From Ulva prolifera (Eukaryota > Chlorophyta > Ulvophyceae > Ulvales > Ulvaceae), in NCBI GenBank assembly GCA_023078555.1, contig CM041197.1:5539810-5603809 (forward strand): a stretch of 64,000 nt of DNA, in the 5' to 3' direction. Of the stretch, positions 27,301 through 38,718 are shown piece by piece. A program made the position numbers and the translations under genes. The notes under the pieces were generated by a model. That model was not told the origin of the DNA, did not search any database, and saw nothing but the letters and a program-made list of their open reading frames with translations. Numbering within the stretch: position 1 is the first letter of the stretch; each line of letters starts with the position of its first letter.

Positions 27301-29399
27301 TCGAGAAAAGATTTTCCACACGTCGAAGTTGAGTGCTTTACTACAACACACTCTTCACATGACATAGGTGTGTGTGACCTTTGCGCACGTCCGTTAAGAG
27401 CAACATGCTTCCCTGTCACCTTGAAGTTGAAAAGTTCACAGGTGCTGAATATGTAATGTATTGGCTCATCGAGAAATGATTTTCCACACGTCGAAGTTGA
27501 GTGCTTCACTACAACACACTTATCACAAGACATATGTGTGTGTGACCTTTGCGCACGTCCGTTAAGAGCAACATGTTTCCCTGTCACCTTGAAGTTGAAA
27601 AGTTCACAGGTGCTAGATATGTAATGTATTGGCTCATCGAGGAATGATTTTTCACACGTCGAAGTTGAGTGCTTTACTACAACACACTTAACACAAGATA
27701 TAGGTCTGTGTGACCTTTGCGCACGTCCGTTAAAGTGCAACCGGGTTCCCTGTCACCTAAAAGTTAAAAAGTTCACAGGTGCTGGATATGTAATGTATTG
27801 GCTCATCGAGAAAAGATTTTCCACACGTCGAAGTTGAGTGCTTCACTACAACACACTCTTCACATGACATAGGTGTGTGTGACCTTTGCGCACGTCCGTT
27901 AAGAGCAACATGCTTCCCTGTCACCTTGAAGTTGAAAAGTTCACAGGTGCTGAATATGTAATGTATTGGCTCATCGAGAAAAGATTTTCCACACGTCGAA
28001 GTTGAGTGCTTCACTACAACACACTCTTCACATGACATAGGTGTGTGTGACCTTTGCGCACGTCCGTTAAGAGCAACATGCTTCCCTGTCACCTTGAAGT
28101 TGAAAAGTTCACAGGTGCTGAATATGTAATGTATTGGCTCATCGAGAAAAGATTTTCCACACGTCGAAGTTGAGTGCTTTACTACAACACACTCTTCACA
28201 TGACATAGGTGTGTGTGACCTTTGCGCACGTCCGTTAAGAGCAACATGCTTCCCTGTCACCTTGAAGTTGAAAAGTTCACAGGTGCTGAATATGTAATGT
28301 ATTGGCTCATCGAGAAATGATTTTCCACACGTCGAAGTTGAGTGCTTCACTACACCACACTCTTCACATGACATAGGTGTGTGTGACCTTTGCGCACGTC
28401 CGTTAAGAGCAACATGCTTCCCTGTCACCTTGAAGTTGAAAAGTTCACAGGTGCTGAATATGTAATGTATTGGCTCATCGAGAAATGATTTTTCACACGT
28501 CGAAGTTGAGTGCTTCACTACAACACACTCTTCACATGACATAGGTGTGTGTGACCTTTGCGCACGTCCGTTAAGAGCAACATGCTTCCCTGTCACCTTG
28601 AAGTTGAAAAATCCACAGGTGCTGAATATGTAATGTATTGGCTCATCGAGACAAGATTTTCCACACGTCAAAGTTGAGTGCTTTACTACAACACACTCTT
28701 CACATGACATAGGTGTGTGTGACCTTTGCGCACGTCCGTTAAGAGCAACATGCTTCCCTGTCACCTTGAAGTTGAAAAGTTCACAGGTGCTAAATATGTA
28801 ATGTATTGGCTCATCGAGAAATGATTTTTCACACGTCGAAGTTGAGTGCTTCACTACAACACACTTAACACAAGATATAGGTGTGTGTGACCTTTGCGCA
28901 CGTCCGTTAAAGCGCAACCGGGTTCCCTGTCACCTTGAAGTTGAAAAGTTCACAGGTGCTGAATATGTAATGTATTGGCTCATCGAGAAATGATTTTCCA
29001 CACGTCGAAGTTGAGTGCTTCACTACACCACACTCTTCACATGACATAGGTGTGTGTGACCTTTGCGCACGTCCGTTAAGAGCAACATGTTTCCCTGTCA
29101 CCTTGAAGTTGAAAAGTTCACAGGTGCTAGATATGTAATGTATTGGCTCATCGAGGAATGATTTTTCACACGTCGAAGTTGAGTGCTTTACTACAACACA
29201 CTTAACACAAGATATAGGTGTGTGTGACCTTTGCGCACGTCCGTTAAAGCGCAACCGGGTTCCCTGTCACCTTGAAGTTGAAAAGTTCACAGGTGCTGGA
29301 TATATAATGTATTGGCTCATCGAGAAATGATTTTCCACACGTCGAAGTTGAGTGCTTCACTACACCACACTCTTCACATGACATAGGTGTGTGTGACCT
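24358..29399 (+). repeat. First segment of the doubled-B1 organisation
   Basis: A B1 with the ggcgtccc leader starts at 24358. Doubled B1 pairs follow at 24863/25030 and 26037/26204, and B2 monomers at 25365, 26539 and 26876. The second B1 of the 26037 pair has ggcgcac in place of tgcgcac at its start. From 27213 to 29399 the array is all A, thirteen monomers, including a gttgaaaaatccacag variant near 28605 and a ggatatataatg variant near 29298. Confidence 0.88.
26539..27212 (+). repeat. 337-bp tandem duplication (B2 plus 169-bp A)
   Basis: The pair B2 (168 bp) plus long-leader A (169 bp) at 26539-26875 is repeated at 26876-27212. The two B2s share the uncommon tail cttaacacaagatataggtg instead of the usual B2 tail. 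The copies are identical over the first ~300 bp that I compared; the second ends in the ordinary cactcttcacatgac tail rather than gactctacacatgac, which marks the exchange junction. Confidence 0.88.
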
Positions 29400-29733
29400 T
29401 TGCGCACGTCCGTTAAGAGCAACATGCTTCCCTGTCACCTAGTAGTTGAAAAGTTCACAGGCGCTGTATATGGCATGCATTTACTCAGCGTGAAGAGAAT
29501 TCGACACATTGGATCAGAGCGCTACTCTAGAACACACTTATCACAAGACATATGTGTGTGTGACCTTTGCGCACGTCCGTTAAGAGCAACATGCTTCCCT
29601 GTCACCTAGTAGTTGAAAAGTTCACAGGCGCTGTATATGGCATGCATTTACTCAGCGTGAAGAGAATTCGACACATTGGATCAGAGCGCTACTCTAGAAC
29701 ACACTTATCACAAGACATATGTGTGTGTGACCT
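29400..29733 (+). repeat. Doubled B1 monomers, 2 x 167 bp
   Basis: Two adjacent B1 monomers, at 29400-29566 and 29567-29733. Each has the short leader, then cacctagtagttgaaaag, gctgtatatggcatgcattt, ctcagcgtgaagagaattc and agagcgctactctagaac, ending in cttatcacaagacatatg. The body is one base shorter than that of A, giving 167 bp. The doubled form recurs at 24863, 26037, 29400, 31920, 39148, 39818, 41330, 47885, 51751, 54607, 56958, 59645 and 61997. Upstream of 24.8 kb only single B1 monomers are seen. Confidence 0.93.
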
Positions 29734-29901
29734 TTGCGCACGTCCGTTAAGAGCAACATGTTTCCCTGTCACCTTGAAGTTGAAAAGTTCACAGGTGCTA
29801 GATATGTAATGTATTGGCTCATCGAGAAAAGAGTTTCCACACGTCGAAGTTGAGTGCTTTACTGCAACAGACTCTACACATGACATAGGTGTGTGTGACC
29901 T

Positions 29902-30069
29902 TTGCGCACGTCCGTTAAAGCGCAACCGGCTTCCCCGTCACCTAGTAGTTGAAAAGTTCACAGGCGCTGTATATGGCATGCATTTACTCATCGAGAAGAG
30001 AATTCGACACATTGGATCAGAGCGCTCCTCTAGAACACACTTATCACAAGATATATGTGTGTATGACCT
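29902..30069 (+). repeat. Representative B2 monomer, 168 bp
   Basis: B2 differs from B1 by ctcatcgagaagag in place of ctcagcgtgaagag, agcgctcctctag in place of agcgctactctag, and a tail of gatatatgtgtgtatgacc. It usually has the ttaaagcgcaaccggcttcc leader, which restores a length of exactly 168 bp. It typically follows a B1 by 335 bp, with one A monomer carrying the gcaacagactctacac marker between them. B2 copies with the short leader occur at 14439, 17131, 18475, 19988, 21837 and 22341. Confidence 0.92.
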
Positions 30070-30237
30070 TTGCGCACGTCCGTTAAGAGCAACATGCTTC
30101 CCTGTCACCTTGAAGTTGAAAAGTTCACAGGTGCTGAATATGTAATGTATTGGCTCATCGAGAAATGATTTTTCACACGTCGAAGTTGAGTGCTTTACTA
30201 CAACACACTTAACACAAGATATAGGTGTGTGTGACCT

Positions 30238-30406
30238 TTGCGCACGTCCGTTAAAGTGCAACCGGGTTCCCTGTCACCTAAAAGTTAAAAAGTTCACAGG
30301 TGCTGGATATGTAATGTATTGGCTCATCGAGAAAAGATTTTCCACACGTCGAAGTTGAGTGCTTCACTACAACACACTCTTCACATGACATAGGTGTGTG
30401 TGACCT
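30238..30406 (+). repeat. Representative family A monomer with long leader, 169 bp
   Basis: This A copy carries the leader ttaaagtgcaaccgggttcc, one base longer than the ttaagagcaac leader, and the marker cctaaaagttaaaaagttc. On the - strand this variant introduces a stop that ends the otherwise open frame, and it does so in each higher-order copy that carries it. The related ttaaagcgcaaccgggttcc leader lies just before the doubled B1 in later units. Position within the unit is fixed (third monomer after the B2), which makes it a good phase marker. Confidence 0.92.
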
Positions 30407-30574
30407 TTGCGCACGTCCGTTAAGAGCAACATGCTTCCCTGTCACCTTGAAGTTGAAAAGTTCACAGGTGCTGAATATGTAATGTATTGGCTCATCGAGA
30501 AAAGATTTTCCACACGTCGAAGTTGAGTGCTTCACTACAACACACTCTTCACATGACATAGGTGTGTGTGACCT

Positions 30575-30742
30575 TTGCGCACGTCCGTTAAGAGCAACAT
30601 GCTTCCCTGTCACCTTGAAGTTGAAAAGTTCACAGGTGCTGAATATGTAATGTATTGGCTCATCGAGAAAAGATTTTCCACACGTCGAAGTTGAGTGCTT
30701 TACTACAACACACTCTTCACATGACATAGGTGTGTGTGACCT
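30575..30742 (+). repeat. Representative family A monomer, 168 bp, ttaagagc leader
   Basis: This is a typical copy of the commonest monomer. It has the ttaagagcaacatgcttccc leader, the cttgaagttgaaaagttcac stretch, then the A body with tatgtaatgtattggctcat and ccacacgtcgaagttgagtg, ending in a short GT run before the next gacc. Recurrent A sub-variants, useful as markers, include gaaatgatttttcac versus gaaaagattttccac, cacacgtcaaag versus cacacgtcgaag, gctgaat/gctaaat/gctggat/gctagat, and tails cactcttcacatgac, cacttaacacaagat, gactctacacatgac and cactctacacatgac. Confidence 0.95.
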
Positions 30743-31919
30743 TTGCGCACGTCCGTTAAGAGCAACATGCTTCCCTGTCACCTTGAAGTTGAAAAGTTCA
30801 CAGGTGCTGAATATGTAATGTATTGGCTCATCGAGAAATGATTTTCCACACGTCGAAGTTGAGTGCTTCACTACACCACACTCTTCACATGACATAGGTG
30901 TGTGTGACCTTTGCGCACGTCCGTTAAGAGCAACATGCTTCCCTGTCACCTTGAAGTTGAAAAGTTCACAGGTGCTAAATATGTAATGTATTGGCTCATC
31001 GAGAAATGATTTTTCACACGTCGAAGTTGAGTGCTTCACTACAACACACTCTTCACATGACATAGGTGTGTGTGACCTTTGCGCACGTCCGTTAAGAGCA
31101 ACATGCTTCCCTGTCACCTTGAAGTTGAAAAGTTCACAGGTGCTGAATATGTAATGTATTGGCTCATCGAGAAATGATTTTTCACACGTCGAAGTTGAGT
31201 GCTTCACTACAACACACTCTTCACATGACATAGGTGTGTGTGACCTTTGCGCACGTCCGTTAAGAGCAACATGCTTCCCTGTCACCTTGAAGTTGAAAAG
31301 TTCACAGGTGCTAAATATGTAATGTATTGGCTCATCGAGAAATGATTTTTCACACGTCGAAGTTGAGTGCTTCACTACAACACACTCTAAACATGACATA
31401 GGTGTGTGTGACCTTTGCGCACGTCCGTTAAAGCGCAACCGGCGTCCCTGTCACCTAGTAGTTGAAAAGTTCACAGGCGCTGTATATGGCATGCATTTAC
31501 TCAGCGTGAAGAGAATTCGACACATTGGATCAGAGCGCTACTCTAGAACACACTTATCACAAGACATATGTGTGTGTGACCTTTGCGCACGTCCGTTAAG
31601 AGCAACATGTTTCCCTGTCACCTTGAAGTTGAAAAGTTCACAGGTGCTAGATATGTAATGTATTGGCTCATCGAGAAATGATTTTTCACACGTCGAAGTT
31701 GAGTGCTTTACTACAACACACTTAACACAAGATATAGGTGTGTGTGACCTTTGCGCACGTCCGTTAAAGCGCAACCGGGTTCCCTGTCACCTTGAAGTTG
31801 AAAAGTTCACAGGTGCTGGATATGTAATGTATTGGCTCATCGAGAAATGATTTTCCACACGTCGAAGTTGAGTGCTTCACTACACCACACTCTTCACATG
31901 ACATAGGTGTGTGTGACCT

Positions 31920-34900
31920 TTGCGCACGTCCGTTAAGAGCAACATGCTTCCCTGTCACCTAGTAGTTGAAAAGTTCACAGGCGCTGTATATGGCATGCAT
32001 TTACTCAGCGTGAAGAGAATTCGACACATTGGATCAGAGCGCTACTCTAGAACACACTTATCACAAGACATATGTGTGTGTGACCTTTGCGCACGTCCGT
32101 TAAGAGCAACATGCTTCCCTGTCACCTAGTAGTTGAAAAGTTCACAGGCGCTGTATATGGCATGCATTTACTCAGCGTGAAGAGAATTCGACACATTGGA
32201 TCAGAGCGCTACTCTAGAACACACTTATCACAAGACATATGTGTGTGTGACCTTTGCGCACGTCCGTTAAGAGCAACATGTTTCCCTGTCACCTTGAAGT
32301 TGAAAAGTTCACAGGTGCTGGATATGTAATGTATTGGCTCATCGAGAAATGATTTTCCACACGTCGAAGTTGAGTGCTTCACTACACCACACTCTTCACA
32401 TGACATAGGTGTGTGTGACCTTTGCGCACGTCCGTTAAGAGCAACATCCTTCCCTGTCACCTAGTAGTTGAAAATTTCACAGGCGCTGTATATGGCATGC
32501 ATTTACTCAGCGTGAAGAGAATTCGACACATTGGATCAGAGCGCTACTCTAGAACACACTTATCACAAGACATATGTGTGTGTGACCTTTGCGCACGTCC
32601 GTTAAGAGCAACATGTTTCCCTGTCACCTTGAAGTTGAAAAGTTCACAGGTGCTAGATATGTAATGTATTGGCTCATCGAGAAAAGATTTTCCACACGTC
32701 GAAGTTGAGTGCTTTACTGCAACAGACTCTACACATGACATAGGTGTGTGTGACCTTTGCGCACGTCCGTTAAAGCGCAACCGGCTTCCCCGTCACCTAG
32801 TAGTTGAAAAGTTCACAGGCGCTGTATATGGCATGCATTTACTCATCGAGAAGAGAATTCGACACATTGGATCAGAGCGCTCCTCTAGAACACACTTATC
32901 ACAAGATATATGTGTGTATGACCTTTGCGCACGTCCGTTAAGAGCAACATGCTTCCCTGTCACCTTGAAGTTGAAAAGTTCACAGGTGCTGAATATGTAA
33001 TGTATTGGCTCATCGAGAAATGATTTTTCACACGTCGAAGTTGAGTGCTTTACTACAACACACTTAACACAAGATATAGGTGTGTGTGACCTTTGCGCAC
33101 GTCCGTTAAAGTGCAACCGGGTTCCCTGTCACCTAAAAATTAAAAAGTTCACAAGTGCTGGATATGTAATGTATTGGCTCATCGAGAAAAGATTTTCCAC
33201 ACGTCGAAGTTGAGTGCTTCACTACAACACACTCTTCACATGACATAGGTGTGTGTGACCTTTGCGCACGTCCGTTAAAGCGCAACCGGCGTCCCTGTCA
33301 CCTAGTAGTTGAAAAGTTCACAGGCGCTGTATATGGCATGCATTTACTCAGCGTGAAGAGAATTCGAAACATTGGATCAGAGCGCTACTCTAGAACACAC
33401 TTTTCACAAGACATATGTGTGTGTGACCTTTGCGCACGTCCGTTAAGAGCAACATGTTTCCCTGTCACCTTGAAGTTGAAAAGTTCACAGGTGCTAGATA
33501 TGTAATGTATTGGCTCATCGAGAAATGGTTTTTCACACGTCGAAGTTGAGTGCTTTACTACAACACACTTAACACAAGATATAGGTGTGTGTGACCTTTG
33601 CGCACGTCCGTTAAAGCGCAACCGGGTTCCCTGTTACCTTGAAGTTGAAAAGTTCACAGGTGCTGGATATGTAATGTATTGGCTCATCGAGAAATGATTT
33701 TCCACACGTCGAAGTTGAGTGCTTCACTACACCACACTCTTCACATGACATAGGTGTGTGTGACCTTTGCGCACGTCCGTTAAGAGCAACATGCTTCCCT
33801 GTCACCTAGTAGTTGAAAAGTTCACAGGCGCTGTATATGGCATGCATTTACTCAGCGTGAAGAGAATTCGACACATTGGATCAGAGCGCTACTCTAGAAC
33901 ACACTTATCACAAGACATATGTGTGTGTGACCTTTGCGCACGTCCGTTAAGAGCAACATGTTTCCCTGTCACCTTGAAGTTGAAAAGTTCACAGGTGCTA
34001 GATATGTAATGTATTGGCTCATCGAGAAAAGATTTTCCACACGTCGAAGTTGAGTGCTTTACTGCAACAGACTCTACACATGACATAGGTGTGTGTGACC
34101 TTTGCGCACGTCCGTTAAAGCGCAACCGGCTTCCCCGTCACCTAGTAGTTGAAAAGTTCGCAGGCGATGTATATGGCATGCATTTACTCATCGAGAAGAG
34201 AATTCGACACATTGGATCAGAGCGCTCCTCTAGAACACACTTATCACAAGATATATGTGTGTATGACCTTTGCGCACGTCCGTTAAGAGCAACATGCTTC
34301 CCTGTCACCTTGAAGTTGAAAAGTTCACAGGTGCTGAATATGTAATGTATTGGCTCATCGAGAAATGATTTTTCACACGTCGAAGTTGAGTGCTTTACTA
34401 CAACACACTTAACACAAGATATAGGTGTGTGTGACCTTTGCGCACGTCCGTTAAAGTGCAACCGGGTTCCCTGTCACCTAAAAATTAAAAAGTTCACAAG
34501 TGCTGGATATGTAATGTATTGGCTCATCGAGAAAAGATTTTCCACACGTCGAAGTTGAGTGCTTCACTACAACACACTCTTCACATGACATAGGTGTGTG
34601 TGACCTTTGCGCACGTCCGTTAAAGCGCAACCGGCGTCCCTGTCACCTAGTAGTTGAAAAGTTCACAGGCGCTGTACATGGCATGCATTTACTCAGCGTG
34701 AAGAGAATTCGAAACATTGGATCAGAGCGCTACTCTAGAACACACTTTTCACAAGACATATGTGTGTGTGACCTTTGCGCACGTCCGTTAAGAGCAACAT
34801 GTTTCCCTGTCACCTTGAAGTTGAAAAGTTCACAGGTGCTAGATATGTAATGTATTGGCTCATCGAGAAATGGTTTTTCACACGTCGAAGTTGAGTGCTT

Positions 34901-37900
34901 TACTACAACACACTTAACACAAGATATAGGTGTGTGTGACCTTTGCGCACGTCCGTTAAAGCGCAACCGGGTTCCCTGTTACCTTGAAGTTGAAAAGTTC
35001 ACAGGTGCTGGATATGTAATGTATTGGCTCATCGAGAAATGATTTTCCACACGTCGAAGTTGAGTGCTTCACTACACCACACTCTTCACATGACATAGGT
35101 GTGTGTGACCTTTGCGCACGTCCGTTAAGAGCAACATGCTTCCCTGTCACCTTGAAGTTGAAAAGTTCACAGGTGCTAAATATGTAATGTATTGGCTCAT
35201 CGAGAAATGATTTTTCACACGTCGAAGTTGAGTGCTTCACTACAACACACTCTACACATGACATAGGTGTGTGTGACCTTTGCGCACGTCCGTTAAAGCG
35301 CAACCGGCGTCCCTGTCACCTAGTAGTTGAAAAGTTCACAGGCGCTGTATATGGCATGCATTTACTCAGCGTGAAGAGAATTCGAAACATTGGATCAGAG
35401 CGCTCCTCTAGAACACACTTATCACAAGATATATGTGTGTATGACCTTTGCGCACGTCCGTTAAGAGCAACATGCTTCCCTGTCACCTTGAAGTTGAAAA
35501 GTTCACAGGTGCTGAATATGTAATGTATTGGCTCATCGAGAAATGATTTTTCACACGTCGAAGTTGAGTGCTTTACTACAACACACTTAACACAAGATAT
35601 AGGTGTGTGTGACCTTTGCGCACGTCCGTTAAAGTGCAACCGGGTTCCCTGTCACCTAAAAATTAAAAAGTTCACAAGTGCTGGATATGTAATGTATTGG
35701 CTCATCGAGAAAAGATTTTCCACACGTCGAAGTTGAGTGCTTCACTACAACACACTCTTCACATGACATAGGTGTGTGTGACCTTTGCGCACGTCCGTTA
35801 AAGCGCAACCGGCGTCCCTGTCACCTAGTAGTTGAAAAGTTCACAGGCGCTGTATATGGCATGCATTTACTCAGCGTGAAGAGAATTCGAAACATTGGAT
35901 CAGAGCGCTACTCTAGAACACACTTTTCACAAGACATATGTGTGTGTGACCTTTGCGCACGTCCGTTAAGAGCAACATGTTTCCCTGTCACCTTGAAGTT
36001 GAAAAGTTCACAGGTGCTAGATATGTAATGTATTGGCTCATCGAGAAATGGTTTTTCACACGTCGAAGTTGAGTGCTTTACTACAACACACTTAACACAA
36101 GATATAGGTGTGTGTGACCTTTGCGCACGTCCGTTAAAGCGCAACCGGGTTCCCTGTTACCTTGAAGTTGAAAAGTTCACAGGTGCTGGATATGTAATGT
36201 ATTGGCTCATCGAGAAATGATTTTCCACACGTCGAAGTTGAGTGCTTCACTACACCACACTCTTCACATGACATAGGTGTGTGTGACCTTTGCGCACGTC
36301 CGTTAAGAGCAACATGCTTCCCTGTCACCTAGTAGTTGAAAAGTTCACAGGCGCTGTATATGGCATGCATTTACTCAGCGTGAAGAGAATTCGACACATT
36401 GGATCAGAGCGCTACTCTAGAACACACTTATCACAAGACATATGTGTGTGTGACCTTTGCGCACGTCCGTTAAGAGCAACATGTTTCCCTGTCACCTTGA
36501 AGTTGAAAAGTTCACAGGTGCTAGATATGTAATGTATTGGCTCATCGAGAAAAGATTTTCCACACGTCGAAGTTGAGTGCTTTACTGCAACAGACTCTAC
36601 ACATGACATAGGTGTGTGTGACCTTTGCGCACGTCCGTTAAAGCGCAACCGGCTTCCCCGTCACCTAGTAGTTGAAAAGTTCGCAGGCGATGTATATGGC
36701 ATGCATTTACTCATCGAGAAGAGAATTCGACACATTGGATCAGAGCGCTCCTCTAGAACACACTTATCACAAGATATATGTGTGTATGACCTTTGCGCAC
36801 GTCCGTTAAGAGCAACATGCTTCCCTGTCACCTTGAAGTTGAAAAGTTCACAGGTGCTGAATATGTAATGTATTGGCTCATCGAGAAATGATTTTTCACA
36901 CGTCGAAGTTGAGTGCTTTACTACAACACACTTAACACAAGATATAGGTGTGTGTGACCTTTGCGCACGTCCGTTAAAGTGCAACCGGGTTCCCTGTCAC
37001 CTAAAAATTAAAAAGTTCACAAGTGCTGGATATGTAATGTATTGGCTCATCGAGAAAAGATTTTCCACACGTCGAAGTTGAGTGCTTCACTACAACACAC
37101 TCTTCACATGACATAGGTGTGTGTGACCTTTGCGCACGTCCGTTAAAGCGCAACCGGCGTCCCTGTCACCTAGTAGTTGAAAAGTTCACAGGCGCTGTAC
37201 ATGGCATGCATTTACTCAGCGTGAAGAGAATTCGAAACATTGGATCAGAGCGCTACTCTAGAACACACTTTTCACAAGACATATGTGTGTGTGACCTTTG
37301 CGCACGTCCGTTAAGAGCAACATGTTTCCCTGTCACCTTGAAGTTGAAAAGTTCACAGGTGCTAGATATGTAATGTATTGGCTCATCGAGAAATGGTTTT
37401 TCACACGTCGAAGTTGAGTGCTTTACTACAACACACTTAACACAAGATATAGGTGTGTGTGACCTTTGCGCACGTCCGTTAAAGCGCAACCGGGTTCCCT
37501 GTTACCTTGAAGTTGAAAAGTTCACAGGTGCTGGATATGTAATGTATTGGCTCATCGAGAAATGATTTTCCACACGTCGAAGTTGAGTGCTTCACTACAC
37601 CACACTCTTCACATGACATAGGTGTGTGTGACCTTTGCGCACGTCCGTTAAGAGCAACATGCTTCCCTGTCACCTTGAAGTTGAAAAGTTCACAGGTGCT
37701 AAATATGTAATGTATTGGCTCATCGAGAAATGATTTTTCACACGTCGAAGTTGAGTGCTTCACTACAACACACTCTACACATGACATAGGTGTGTGTGAC
37801 CTTTGCGCACGTCCGTTAAAGCGCAACCGGCGTCCCTGTCACCTAGTAGTTGAAAAGTTCACAGGCGCTGTATATGGCATGCATTTACTCAGCGTGAAGA

Positions 37901-38474
37901 GAATTCGAAACATTGGATCAGAGCGCTACTCTAGAACACACTTTTCACAAGACATATGTGTGTGTGACCTTTGCGCACGTCCGTTAAGAGCAACATGTTT
38001 CCCTGTCACCTTGAAGTTGAAAAGTTCACAGGTGCTAGATATGTAATGTATTGGCTCATCGAGAAATGGTTTTTCACACGTCGAAGTTGAGTGCTTTACT
38101 ACAACACACTTAACACAAGATATAGGTGTGTGTGACCTTTGCGCACGTCCGTTAAAGCGCAACCGGGTTCCCTGTTACCTTGAAGTTGAAAAGTTCACAG
38201 GTGCTGGATATGTAATGTATTGGCTCATCGAGAAATGATTTTCCACACGTCGAAGTTGAGTGCTTCACTACACCACACTCTTCACATGACATAGGTGTGT
38301 GTGACCTTTGCGCACGTCCGTTAAGAGCAACATGCTTCCCTGTCACCTAGTAGTTGAAAAGTTCACAGGCGCTGTATATGGCATGCATTTACTCAGCGTG
38401 AAGAGAATTCGACACATTGGATCAGAGCGCTACTCTAGAACACACTTATCACAAGACATATGTGTGTGTGACCT
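31920..38474 (+). repeat. Compact B-rich segment containing a 2523-bp tandem duplication
   Basis: After the doubled B1 at 31920/32087 comes another B1 at 32422 and B2 at 32757. B monomers are unusually dense here (32757, 33262, 33767, 34102, 34607, 35280, 35785, 36290, 36625, 37130, 37803, 38308). The central A run of the canonical unit is missing. Local private variants include attcgaaacattgg in B1, cctaaaaattaaaaag and cctgttacctt. Confidence 0.9.
32882..37927 (+). repeat. Exact tandem duplication, two copies of 2523 bp
   Basis: Copy 1 is about 32882-35404 and copy 2 about 35405-37927. Markers shared at a lag of 2523 bp include gttcgcaggcgatgta at about 34157 and 36680, gctgtacatggc at about 34673 and 37196, cctgttacctt at about 33632 and 36155, and cctaaaaattaaaaagttc. 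I saw no difference between the copies at these sites. The junction lies in a hybrid monomer starting at 35280 that joins a B1 first half to a B2 end, as expected for one unequal crossover. Confidence 0.92.
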
Positions 38475-38718
38475 TTGCGCACGTCCGTTAAAGCGCAACC
38501 GGCTTCCCCGTCACCTAGTAGTTGAAAAGTTCACAAGCGCTGTATATGGCATGCATTTACTCATCGAGAAGAGAATTCGACACATTGGATCAGAGCGCTC
38601 CTCTAGAACACACTTATCAAAAGATATATGTGTGTATGACCTTTGCGCACGTCCGTTAAGAGCAACATGCTTCCCTGTCACCTTGAAGTTGAAAAGTTCA
38701 CAGGTGCTGAATATGTAA
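38308..38718 (+). other. Longest + strand open frame; degenerate C2H2 zinc-finger-like repeat (not a functional gene)
   Basis: Here a B1 (38308) is directly followed by a long-leader B2, so the + frame stays open for 136 codons. Counting from the first codon, R44-T45-H46 is followed eight residues later by C54-x2-C57, and T101-H102 by Y110-D-L-C113; the period is 56 residues, twice the 28-residue C2H2 finger repeat. The His-to-Cys spacing of eight is that of the H-TGEKPYx-C linker, and FTSA/FTGA looks like a TG linker remnant. Most zinc ligands are absent (for example no paired histidines), there is no ATG start (it begins at TTG), and no flanking exon. I infer possible descent from a zinc-finger repeat, not a current protein. 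Confidence 0.35.

Larger units (their letters stand above)
29400..31919 (+). repeat. Canonical 15-monomer higher-order repeat, 2520 bp
   Basis: Order of monomers: B1, B1, A (gcaacagac marker), B2, A, long-leader A, six A, B1 with accggcgtccc leader, A, long-leader A. The lengths 167+167+168x3+169+168x8+169 add exactly to the 2520 bp between the doubled B1 starts at 29400 and 31920. Later units share this order but gain or lose monomers, mainly in the central A run. I take it as the reference form for the downstream part of the window. Confidence 0.93.
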
